Shown piece by piece: positions 1 to 5,374 of a DNA stretch of 7,714 nucleotides. Position numbers and translations under genes: made by a program. Below the pieces are notes generated by a model. It searched no databases, was not told the origin of the DNA, and saw nothing but the letters and a program-made list of their open reading frames with translations. The stretch spans positions 1 through 7,714 of the forward strand of contig CACXEL010000243.1 of assembly GCA_902766655.1 (NCBI GenBank), given 5' to 3'. How positions within the stretch are numbered: the stretch's first letter is position 1; each line of letters starts with the position of its first letter. Source of the DNA: an uncultured Lachnospiraceae bacterium. GTDB lineage: Bacteria > Bacillota > Clostridia > Lachnospirales > Lachnospiraceae.

Positions 1-10
1 ACTTAGCCAT
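1..10 (-). CDS. 5' end of an unidentified gene, cut by the window edge
   Basis: Reading the minus strand, an ATG at 10-8 is followed by codons for Ala and Lys before the window ends. An AAAGGAG ribosome binding site lies at 22-16, five bases before this ATG. The gene would begin 46 bp after the stop codon of the AMP-binding enzyme on the same strand, with no terminator visible in between, so the two are probably co-transcribed. Only three residues are visible, so no function can be assigned. Confidence 0.5.
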
Positions 11-56
11 GGCAGCTCCTTTCTGCGGTGTGGGCAGGAATGGGTGCGGTGGGTGT

Positions 57-1508
57 TCACTCCCCTTCGTCCAGGATCTCCCAGCGCCTGATTTTTCCCG
101 TGGCTGTGCGGGGCAGGGGCGTTTCCGTGACAAGAATATCACTGATCTGGCCGCTGCGGGGTTTCGTCTGGTTGAAATTTTCCAACTGGGCCAGCAGTCT
201 CTCCCTCGCCGCCGGAGGCGTCTTTCCGATGGCAAGAACAGGCCGGTTATTCTTCAATATGATAGCCAGGTCCGTAGTTCCGACCAGCTCAGCCAGTTCC
301 GCTTCGTATTCGGGGCAGAAGATCTTGGTTCCGTCGGGCAGGACCTGGATGTCCTTCTTCCGGCCAGTGAGATGAAGGGCGCCGCGTCTGTCCATGAGAC
401 CTATGTCGCCGGTGTACAGACGTCCATCGGCGATCCGCTGCAGTCCCTCCTCCGAGGTAAAGTCGTAGTAGCCTTCCATGAGGCAGGGGGTGGCGACCGA
501 GATTTCACCGTCGGGCTCGATGCGGATGTCAGCGCCAGGGCAGGGGTAGAGGTCGAAGGGGTTGTTCTGGTCCTGGGTGATGGCGATGCCGCTGGAGGTC
601 TCTGTGAGGCCATAGCCCAGATAGACCTGGATGCCCATCTGCCGCATCATGCGAACAGAGGCTTCCGGCAGCGGAGCGGCGCCGACCAGGAGGACCCTGA
701 GATCACTGTTCAGGGCTCCCCGCATCATGAGGAGCTGGGCGACGGAGGGCACTGCCGGCAGGATGGTGGGCCGGAAATGCACACAGTCCTCCAGCATATG
801 CCGTACACCCCGCCCAAGCGCTACGGATGCCCCGTAGGCAAGTCCCCAGAGCAGGCCGCACACGAAGCCGAAGACATGGGCGAGGGGCAGCAGGCAGAGA
901 ATGGTGTCGCCCGCGCCACAGGGGAGCATGCTCTGCCCGGACCAGGCGCTGGTCAGGAAGGAGCGGGAGGTCAGGACGACTGCCCTGGAGCTCGCGGTGG
1001 TGCCGGAGGTAAAGAAGATAAGACGGCCCTCCTCACCGGGCTGAAGCGCCGGGAGACGGGAGAGGCCTGCGGATGAGAGCGGCGTGGCGCCAGGTGCGGA
1101 CGCCCCCGGCTCTTTGCTGTCCGCTTCGTTCACCGCAGGGGCAGCGGTCTCACGGGCAGTCCGCGAGAGGAGCTCCATGAGCTCCCCGTTGGAAGCGAAG
1201 ACCCGGTCAGGCCGCGCAAGGCGGACCAGCTCCATGAGGCTTTCGTCGGTCATGCCCTCGTCCGCCAGGATGACGTCAACGCCGGCCATGACCGATGCCA
1301 GGATCCGGATAATGGTCCGGGGCTCGTGATCGGTGACAATGAATTCATTTCCCGGACCCAGGGTCCGGATGGCGGCTTCTTCCCTGAAGATCTCTTCTGC
1401 CAGCGTCTTCCGCGCAAGGGTCTTCCGGGTATCGCCGTAGATGAAGGCCGGGGTGGGATCCCCCAACCAGGTCCCGACCAGCTCGGAAAAGGTATGATAA
1501 ATGCGCAT
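57..1508 (-). CDS. AMP-forming acyl-CoA/acyl-ACP synthetase-like adenylating enzyme
   Basis: This 483-residue protein belongs to the ANL (acyl-CoA synthetase / NRPS adenylation / luciferase) superfamily, which activates a carboxylic acid with ATP to an acyl-adenylate and then usually transfers it to CoA or a carrier-protein thiol. Core motifs appear in order: the P-loop-like FFTSGTTASSRA (165-176), LGYGLTET (297-304), YTGD (365-368), GRKKDI (382-387) and a C-terminal TATGKIRR (468-475) whose Lys472 fits the catalytic lysine. The P-loop is unusual because the usual Pro-Lys-Gly after SGTT is replaced by Ser-Ser-Arg. A Pro/Ala/Ser-rich stretch (about 122-148) just before the P-loop looks like a flexible linker. 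At 483 residues it is somewhat shorter than typical acyl-CoA synthetases (about 500-650). I chose the ATG at 1508 over one 12 codons upstream because AGGAGG at 1523-1518 is spaced 9 bases from it. The enzyme is probably cytosolic, with unknown substrate. It is divergent to the flavoprotein operon. Confidence 0.88.
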   Translation of the reverse strand: MRIYHTFSELVGTWLGDPTPAFIYGDTRKTLARKTLAEEIFREEAAIRTLGPGNEFIVTDHEPRTIIRILASVMAGVDVILADEGMTDESLMELVRLARPDRVFASNGELMELLSRTARETAAPAVNEADSKEPGASAPGATPLSSAGLSRLPALQPGEEGRLIFFTSGTTASSRAVVLTSRSFLTSAWSGQSMLPCGAGDTILCLLPLAHVFGFVCGLLWGLAYGASVALGRGVRHMLEDCVHFRPTILPAVPSVAQLLMMRGALNSDLRVLLVGAAPLPEASVRMMRQMGIQVYLGYGLTETSSGIAITQDQNNPFDLYPCPGADIRIEPDGEISVATPCLMEGYYDFTSEEGLQRIADGRLYTGDIGLMDRRGALHLTGRKKDIQVLPDGTKIFCPEYEAELAELVGTTDLAIILKNNRPVLAIGKTPPAARERLLAQLENFNQTKPRSGQISDILVTETPLPRTATGKIRRWEILDEGE

Positions 1509-1517
1509 AAAGAGAAA

Positions 1518-1523
1518 CCTCCT
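1518..1523 (-). promoter_or_regulatory. Ribosome binding site that fixes the start of the adenylating enzyme
   Basis: A perfect AGGAGG is read on the minus strand, nine bases before the ATG at 1508. The alternative in-frame ATG at 1544 lies upstream of this site and overlaps the promoter, so it is unlikely to be used. Confidence 0.8.
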
Positions 1524-1526
1524 TTG

Positions 1527-1555
1527 TTGCAAAAAAACTGCCATAATTATATAAT
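1527..1555 (+). promoter_or_regulatory. Sigma-70-type promoter reading toward the flavoprotein operon
   Basis: A -35-like TTGCAA (1527-1532) and a perfect -10 TATAAT (1550-1555) are separated by exactly 17 bases, in the most AT-rich part of the window. Transcription would start near 1562 and give a leader of about 310 nt before the ATG at 1874. The -35 overlaps the start of the leader of the divergent gene, so the two transcription units may interfere with each other. Confidence 0.6.
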
Positions 1556-1574
1556 TATTACCAGAGCAATGAAA
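1546..1574 (-). promoter_or_regulatory. Probable promoter of the adenylating enzyme, sharing the -10 region
   Basis: ATTATATAAT at 1546-1555 is a palindrome, so TATAAT can also be read on the minus strand at 1551-1546. Seventeen bases upstream the minus strand has TTTCAT (1574-1569), a poor -35. Transcription would start around 1539, leaving a 5' leader of about 30 nt with AGGAGG correctly placed. The -10 is strong and the -35 weak, so this is a reasonable but unproven assignment. Confidence 0.45.
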
Positions 1575-1627
1575 TGGCCGACAGGAAAATCTTCCCTTCG
1601 ACAGAGGAAAATGCGCCGTTGCAGACT

Positions 1628-1661
1628 GCAGCCGGGAGGGGTACCGCCCGGTGCTTTGTTT
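1628..1661 (+). terminator. Terminator-like hairpin early in the leader
   Basis: GCA(1628-1630), a bulged G, and CCGGG (1632-1636) pair with CCCGG (1647-1651) and TGC (1652-1654). A GG/CC pair could add to the stem inside the 10-base loop. TTTGTTT follows at once (1655-1661). The shape is that of an intrinsic terminator with an imperfect U-tract. It lies about 65 nt after the predicted start of the plus-strand transcript and could end part of it early. Confidence 0.4.
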
Positions 1662-1682
1662 CGTCTATGCCCTGTTTTCATT

Positions 1683-1693
1683 TATTATTATAC
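1683..1693 (+). promoter_or_regulatory. Possible second promoter -10 region (AT-rich block)
   Basis: TATTATTATAC lies in a short AT-rich patch (about 1675-1693) inside otherwise GC-rich sequence. It offers several -10-like hexamers but no convincing -35 at the right spacing. It precedes the AGGA and ATG of the flavoprotein relic at 1709, so it may be the promoter of a former gene. Confidence 0.25.
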
Positions 1694-1708
1694 AGGAAGC
1701 AGCGTTTC

Positions 1709-1840
1709 ATGTCGAACTTCAAAAGAGAAAATCTGTATAATCGGTGCCGGCCCGGCCGGCTGCCCGCAGGAGACCGTAACGCACAGTGCGGCCTGGTGTC
1801 TGGGCTTGCTGTTTACGTGTACACGAAAACGGACAGGTAA
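1709..1840 (+). pseudogene. Probable N-terminal relic of an FAD/NAD(P)-binding oxidoreductase
   Basis: An ATG at 1709, preceded by a weak AGGA (1694-1697), opens with Met-Ser-Asn-Phe-Lys. In the next frame, about 20 bases on, the sequence reads KEKICIIGAGPAGC: a hydrophobic strand followed by the GxGxxG dinucleotide-binding fingerprint found at the start of many flavoproteins. Removing one A from the run at about 1721-1724 would join the two into a normal N-terminus. Nothing downstream of the fingerprint looks like a flavoprotein, so the body of the gene appears to be gone. In its own frame the ATG gives a 43-residue peptide ending at the TAA at 1838-1840, inside the loop of the next terminator. 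A chance match in GC-rich sequence, or a short leader peptide, remains possible. Confidence 0.38.
1811..1830 (+). promoter_or_regulatory. Leader hairpin overlapping the left arm of the terminator
   Basis: GTTT (1811-1814) and CGTG (1816-1819) pair with CACG (1822-1825) and AAAC (1827-1830), with a two-base TA centre that must open to form a loop. The right arm uses the A-run and C that also start the terminator stem, so the two structures partly exclude each other. This is compatible with an antiterminator, but the overlap is only about five bases. I see no known riboswitch consensus in the leader. Confidence 0.25.
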
Positions 1841-1856
1841 CCCCTGCCCGTTTTTT
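1826..1856 (+). terminator. Intrinsic terminator just upstream of the flavoprotein start, possible attenuator
   Basis: CGG (1830-1832) and CAGG (1834-1837) pair with CCTG (1843-1846) and CCG (1848-1850) around one A/C mismatch and a TAACC loop. Six T residues follow (1851-1856), and the A-run 1826-1829 can extend the stem. The T-tract ends three bases before the AAGGAG of the next gene. A terminator placed between the visible promoters and this start codon is the layout of transcription attenuation. It may alternatively end the transcript of the relic upstream. Confidence 0.6.
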
Positions 1857-1873
1857 CACAAGGAGAATACCGC

Positions 1874-3481
1874 ATGAACTTTTATAAGAACCACTATGAT
1901 GTCATTATCATAGGCGCCGGTCTCTCGGGGTTATCCTGTGCCCTCCAGCTTCAGGCCAAAGGGGTGAAGGACATTCTGATCCTGGAAAAGCACAACCTGC
2001 CCGGCGGCCTGGCTACCTCCTACGTGCGGAACGGGATCGAGATCGAGGCTACCCTCCACGAGATGATGAGCATCGGACCGAAGGAGGACCGGCTCAAGGT
2101 CGGCGCTTTCTTCGATGAGATGGGTGTGGACATCGACTGGCTCCGGGTTCCTGAGGCCTACCGCTTCATCGAGAAGACTAAGAAGATCGACATCACCCTC
2201 CACGCCGGCTTCCAGACCATGGCCGATGAGATCGATGCCCTGTATCCGGGCTGGGGGGACAAGGTCTTCGACTTCATGAACCTCTGCAACCGGGTCTATG
2301 ATTCCATGAACATCCTGTCCGTCACACCCATGACCAAGCCGGAAATGCTGCTCCGGCACCCCGATTTCGTGAAGACGGTCGGCTACTCCGCCGAGCAGGT
2401 CATGGACACATATGCTTTTCCCATCGAGATCATGGACATCCTGACGCCATACTGGATCTACGTGGGCAATCCCATGAGCAGCCTGCCCTTCACGATCTAT
2501 GCCTTCCTCATGGCCGACTACTTCAGGGGCGGCAGCTATGTGTGCCGTCATTTGTCGCACGAGATGAGCATGAAGCTGGAGGCCAGGGTCGAGGAGCAGG
2601 GCGCCCAGGTCGAGTTCCGCCAGGAGGTGGAGAAGATCCTGGTCAGGGACGGCAAGGTCTACGGTGTCCGCACGGCCCGCGGCGACGAGATCTTCTGCGA
2701 TTACGTCGTGAGCGGCGCCTACCCCAACAAGGTCTACACGCAGATGATCGAGCCGCTGTCCGAGGTGCCTGAGGGCGCGGTCCGGATGGTCAACGCGCGG
2801 CGCCTGTCGGTCTGTCCGGTCTCGGTCATGATGGTGCTGGACGGCTCCCCAGAGGAGCTGGGCATCACGGACTACAACGTCTTCTCCGGCGATACCATGG
2901 ACACCGACGAGATCTGGGAAAATCTCCACACGAAGGGCCCCTACACCTATCTGACGTCCATCTGCCTCAACCTGGCCAACCCGGACTGCTCGCCCGAGGG
3001 GACCTGCCAGTTCTCCATCACGACGCTGCCTCTGGCCGATCCCTTCCTCGACGTCAAGGAGGAGGACTATCTGGCCCTGAAGCGCCGGCTGGCCGCGGAG
3101 ATGATCGCCAACTACGAGAAGACCACCGGCGTCAACATCCACGACCACATCCGGGAGATCGAGGTGGAGACGCCCATGACTGTGGCCCATTACGTCGGGG
3201 CCTGGAAGGGCAGCATTTACGGCTATTCCCACTCGCTGGACGACCACGCCGTGGCGCGGCTCCAGATGAAGGAGGAGGAGCGCTTCATCAAGGGCCTTGC
3301 GTTCGCCGGCGCCCACGCGATTTCGGGCAACGGCATGGGACCTGCGGTGACCAACGGCCGCGCTGCCGCCAAGGGCATCCTCGAGGACCTGGCCAGGAAG
3401 GACAAGAAGCATCCGGTGGCGGAGGGCCTGGGCCGGGTCGCCGCCAAACTGCCCCGGAGAAAGGAGGCAGCTGCAAAATGA
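1874..3481 (+). CDS. CrtI/phytoene-desaturase-like FAD-dependent oxidoreductase
   Basis: This 535-residue flavoprotein has an N-terminal Rossmann FAD-binding motif, YDVIIIGAGLSGLSCAL (8-24), with the ribose-binding glutamate in ILILEKH at Glu38 and a downstream LPGGLATSY segment (42-50). It ends with the second FAD-contacting segment, FAGAHAISGNGMGPAVTNGR (477-496), typical of the phytoene desaturase / carotenoid isomerase / retinol saturase group. That family oxidises, isomerises or reduces C=C bonds of hydrophobic polyenes. No other carotenoid genes are seen, and many proteins with this annotation in anaerobes have no known substrate. No signal peptide or clear membrane helix is visible. 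The basic, Ala-rich tail may be disordered. The start is supported by AAGGAG at 1860-1865, eight bases before the ATG. The stop overlaps the next start as ATGA, so translation is probably coupled to the ferredoxin-reductase-like protein, its most likely electron partner. Confidence 0.88.
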   Translation: MNFYKNHYDVIIIGAGLSGLSCALQLQAKGVKDILILEKHNLPGGLATSYVRNGIEIEATLHEMMSIGPKEDRLKVGAFFDEMGVDIDWLRVPEAYRFIEKTKKIDITLHAGFQTMADEIDALYPGWGDKVFDFMNLCNRVYDSMNILSVTPMTKPEMLLRHPDFVKTVGYSAEQVMDTYAFPIEIMDILTPYWIYVGNPMSSLPFTIYAFLMADYFRGGSYVCRHLSHEMSMKLEARVEEQGAQVEFRQEVEKILVRDGKVYGVRTARGDEIFCDYVVSGAYPNKVYTQMIEPLSEVPEGAVRMVNARRLSVCPVSVMMVLDGSPEELGITDYNVFSGDTMDTDEIWENLHTKGPYTYLTSICLNLANPDCSPEGTCQFSITTLPLADPFLDVKEEDYLALKRRLAAEMIANYEKTTGVNIHDHIREIEVETPMTVAHYVGAWKGSIYGYSHSLDDHAVARLQMKEEERFIKGLAFAGAHAISGNGMGPAVTNGRAAAKGILEDLARKDKKHPVAEGLGRVAAKLPRRKEAAAK

Positions 3482-4659
3482 TAATCGAGAACTTTCTGAA
3501 GGACGTCGGCGGCGCCTCCCGCGTGACAAAACTGAGGCGCGACAACTTTAAGAAGGGTTCGCCCGTTCCGCAGCCCGGGGATCCCATCCGGAGCCTGGCG
3601 GACGCCCTGCATCCTGCCTCCATGCGGTTCATCGTGACGGAGGTGCGCGACGCCTCCCCCACCTCCCGCACCTGGAAAATGAAATCCGCCGACGGGCATA
3701 TACCCGTCTTCCAGTCCGGCCAGTACGTGAATTTCTCCCTCAAAATCGGAGAGAGCGTGCTGCACCGGCCCTACTCAATCTCCTCCGCCCCCTCTGACGC
3801 CAGGGGGGATGACCCCTTCATCGAGGTGACGATCCGCCGCAACCGGCCTTACTTCGTCCCCGACTATTTCTTCGCCCACGTCAGGGAGGGCGAGATCCTC
3901 GAAGGAAACATGCCCTTTGGCACCTTCTACTATGAGCCCCTCCGCGACTCGAAGACCGTCGTGGCCCTGGCTGGCGGCAGCGGGATCACGCCTTTCGTCT
4001 CCATGGCCAAAGAGATCGCCGCGGGCGGCATCGACGCCGACCTGACCATCCTCTACGGCTCTGTCCGCCACGACGATATCGTCTGCGGCGACGAGCTGGC
4101 CGCCGTATCGGCGACCTGCCCTCGTGTCAAGGTGGTCCACGTTATGTCCGACGATCCGGACTGGACCGGCGAGAAGGGTTTCATCAACCGCGCCCTCATC
4201 GAGAAGTACTCCGGCGAGGACACGACCTACCTGTTCTGCGGCCCCTATGCCATGTTTACATTTGTCGACAAGGCCCTTAAGGAGCTGGGCGTCTCCGAGC
4301 GCCGTTTCCGCCACGACGTCCTGGGCCAGCCCGCCGACATCACAGCCTGCCCGGGCTATCCGGCTGAGGCCGCCGGCAGGACTTTCCGGCTCACGGTGGT
4401 CCGTGGCATCCGTGAGGACGTGATCGAAGCTTCCGCCTCCGAGTCGGTCGCCGTGGCCCTCGAGCGGGCTGCGATCCCCGTCGACACCCACTGCCGTGGC
4501 GGCGAGTGCGGCTTCTGCCGCAGCCAACTGCTGTCGGGATCCATTTTCGTATCCCCCATCGGTGACGGCCGCCGCGCCATGGACAAGGAGCTTGGCTGGT
4601 TCCACGCCTGCTCCGCCTACCCGGTCTCCGACCTGAAGATCAAGATCCCCATCCTGTAA
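3478..4659 (+). CDS. FAD/NAD(P)H ferredoxin-reductase-like protein with C-terminal 2Fe-2S domain
   Basis: The protein has 393 residues. A short N-terminal extension (1-48) precedes a ferredoxin-NADP+ reductase module. RPYSISSA (97-104) is the FAD-binding RxYS motif, GGSGITP (166-172) is the pyridine-nucleotide-binding glycine motif, and CGPYAMF (254-260) is the conserved C-G-P segment. A plant-type ferredoxin domain follows, with CRGGECGFC (Cys339, Cys344, Cys347) and Cys378 in the CX4CX2C...C pattern of a [2Fe-2S] cluster. This order is that of class IA-like reductases such as Hcr/PaaE and related oxygenase reductases, which pass electrons from NAD(P)H through FAD to a 2Fe-2S cluster and a partner enzyme. 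No oxygenase is nearby, so the partner is more likely the CrtI-like flavoprotein or the GltD-like protein. AAGGAGG at 3461-3467 precedes the ATG by ten bases inside the upstream gene. It is predicted to be cytosolic. Confidence 0.9.
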   Translation: MIIENFLKDVGGASRVTKLRRDNFKKGSPVPQPGDPIRSLADALHPASMRFIVTEVRDASPTSRTWKMKSADGHIPVFQSGQYVNFSLKIGESVLHRPYSISSAPSDARGDDPFIEVTIRRNRPYFVPDYFFAHVREGEILEGNMPFGTFYYEPLRDSKTVVALAGGSGITPFVSMAKEIAAGGIDADLTILYGSVRHDDIVCGDELAAVSATCPRVKVVHVMSDDPDWTGEKGFINRALIEKYSGEDTTYLFCGPYAMFTFVDKALKELGVSERRFRHDVLGQPADITACPGYPAEAAGRTFRLTVVRGIREDVIEASASESVAVALERAAIPVDTHCRGGECGFCRSQLLSGSIFVSPIGDGRRAMDKELGWFHACSAYPVSDLKIKIPIL

Positions 4660-4680
4660 CGGAGGGGACTCCCGCTGGGG

Positions 4681-4967
4681 CTGGCGCGGGGAGGGCGCAT
4701 CCTCTGTCCCGTGAAATGAACAGAAGGCCCGGCTTCCAGAGGTATCCTCTCTGTGGGACGCTCCCGCTCGCTCGGACTGGCAGCGGTACAGGTGGGGGAC
4801 GGGGGCCGGCGGCCTGATTCCGCCGGCCCCGCGACCCCACGTAGGACTTTCGGGCAAGCCCGAAAGTCTAGTACCGGCCGTCCTCGGACGCCCTCAGAGA
4901 GGATACCTCTGGCAGCCTGACGTTATGAAGAGGCTCGGGACAGAGGATGCGGCCCTTTACGCGCCAG
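4681..4967. repeat. Long imperfect stem enclosing element copy 1
   Basis: CTGGCGCG (4681-4688) pairs with CGCGCCAG (4960-4967), and GCATCCTCTGTCCCG (4697-4711) pairs with CGGGACAGAGGATGC (4936-4950). The segment between also pairs: AGGGC at 4692-4696 faces GCCCT at 4952-4956, with one bulged base and flanking G-T pairs. About 30 base pairs are formed around copy 1. A small hairpin, AGCCT (4914-4918) with AGGCT (4931-4935), lies between this stem and the copy. Confidence 0.8.
4736..4912 (+). repeat. Folded inverted-repeat element, copy 1
   Basis: A perfect 18-bp terminal stem joins CCAGAGGTATCCTCTCTG (4736-4753) to its reverse complement at 4895-4912. Inside are box I (4756-4789, beginning GGACGCTCCCGC and ending AGCGGTAC) and box II (4870-4903, AGTACCGGCCGT... 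TCAGAGAGGA). Box ends GGTAC and GTACC pair and close two hairpins. The first has GGGGCCGGCGG (4802-4812) with CCGCCGGCCCC (4820-4830), extended by GTGGGG (4792-4797) with CCCCAC (4835-4840) across a GACG/GCGA internal loop. The second is GACTTTCGGGC (4845-4855) with its complement at 4858-4868. Both boxes recur in copy 2 on the other strand. The second hairpin has no T-run, so it is not a terminator. Which strand is expressed, if either, is unknown. Confidence 0.85.
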
Positions 4968-4993
4968 GGTCGTGCTTGACGTCCTCAGAGAGA

Positions 4994-5018
4994 TATCTTC
5001 CTTGCGCCGGGAAGGATA
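4994..5018. repeat. Imperfect hairpin between the two element copies
   Basis: TATC (4994-4997) and TTCC (4998-5001) pair with GGAA (5010-5013) and GATA (5015-5018) around one bulged base and an eight-base loop. It directly follows TCAGAGAGATATC, which resembles the end of box II. Confidence 0.4.
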
Positions 5019-5053
5019 GTCTGAACTACTGCTACCGCGCGATAAGGATTCAC

Positions 5054-5078
5054 TTGTCTTTACCGAAACAGAAGACAA
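5054..5078. repeat. Small inverted repeat near the centre of the non-coding region
   Basis: TTGTCTT (5054-5060) and AAGACAA (5072-5078) are perfect complements around an 11-base, AT-richer loop. It lies close to the midpoint (about 5035) between the two element copies. It could be a protein-binding operator or an apical hairpin of the larger structure. I see no decisive evidence for either. Confidence 0.4.
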
Positions 5079-5115
5079 TTCAAGGATGAAGTGCTCACGC
5101 CGCCTGGAAGTCCAC

Positions 5116-5374
5116 GGGCCACGGGGGCGGTTCGGACGGCCAGACCTCGGGCGGACGGATATCTCCTCTCTGAAGGCGTCCGAGGACGGCCGGTACTTAG
5201 AGGGCCGGGCCCGACAGGGCACGGGCCTCTTACCTGGGCCCCAGGGCGGGTTCCGCAGGAACCGACCTCGGCCCAGGCCTGGTACCGCTGCCAGTCCGAG
5301 CGAGCGGGAGCGTCCTGAAGAGAGGAGATATCCGTCCGACCGAGGGAGGCCGTCCGAGCCGCCTGCCGTGTCCC
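5116..5374. repeat. Long imperfect stem enclosing element copy 2
   Basis: Moving outward from copy 2, CCTCGG (5145-5150) pairs with CCGAGG (5340-5345). TCGGACGGCC (5132-5141) pairs with GGCCGTCCGA (5348-5357), a T-G pair follows, then GGCGG (5126-5130) with CCGCC (5359-5363). GGGCCACGG (5116-5124) pairs with CCGTGTCCC (5366-5374) with one mismatch. Together with the 20-bp terminal stem of copy 2 this makes about 50 bp of nearly continuous pairing, ending 64 bases before the next start codon. Confidence 0.8.
5152..5338 (-). repeat. Folded inverted-repeat element, copy 2 (opposite orientation)
   Basis: This is the same architecture as copy 1, read on the minus strand. A perfect 20-bp terminal stem joins 5152-5171 to 5319-5338. 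Box I is at 5315-5282 (34 of 34 bases identical to copy 1) and box II at 5197-5164 (33 of 34). Between the boxes are two hairpins unlike those of copy 1 in sequence. CCTGGGCC (5233-5240) pairs with GGCCCAGG (5270-5277) around an inner GGTTCC (5249-5254) / GGAACC (5258-5263). AGAGG (5199-5203) pairs with CCTCT (5226-5230) around CCG/CGG and GCCC/GGGC pairs closing a four-base loop. Terminal stems share only the TCCTCTCT next to the boxes; further out the sequences differ but pairing is intact. Confidence 0.85.

Noticed and set aside
9..1076. Plus-strand open frame opposite the adenylating enzyme
   Set aside because: Gly- and Gln-rich sequence without motifs. The minus strand has the ordered adenylation motifs and an AGGAGG start.
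1736..1741. TATAAT considered as the promoter -10 of the CrtI-like gene
   Set aside because: No acceptable -35 lies 16-18 bases upstream, and the bases are explained as codons of the flavoprotein relic. It remains a weak alternative.
1931..3529. Long open frame (532 codons) on the minus strand opposite the CrtI-like gene
   Set aside because: The translation is rich in His, Asp, Val and Leu with no domain motifs, as expected for the complement of a GC-rich gene. The plus strand has clear FAD motifs and a ribosome binding site.
4845..4868. Perfect 11-bp hairpin considered as a terminator for the two-gene operon
   Set aside because: No T-run follows on either strand, and it is a positional part of the repeated element, so it is better explained as an internal hairpin.
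4736..5338. CRISPR array or insertion sequence
   Set aside because: There are only two copies, in inverted orientation, with internal structure and no regular spacers; no transposase frame lies between or near them.
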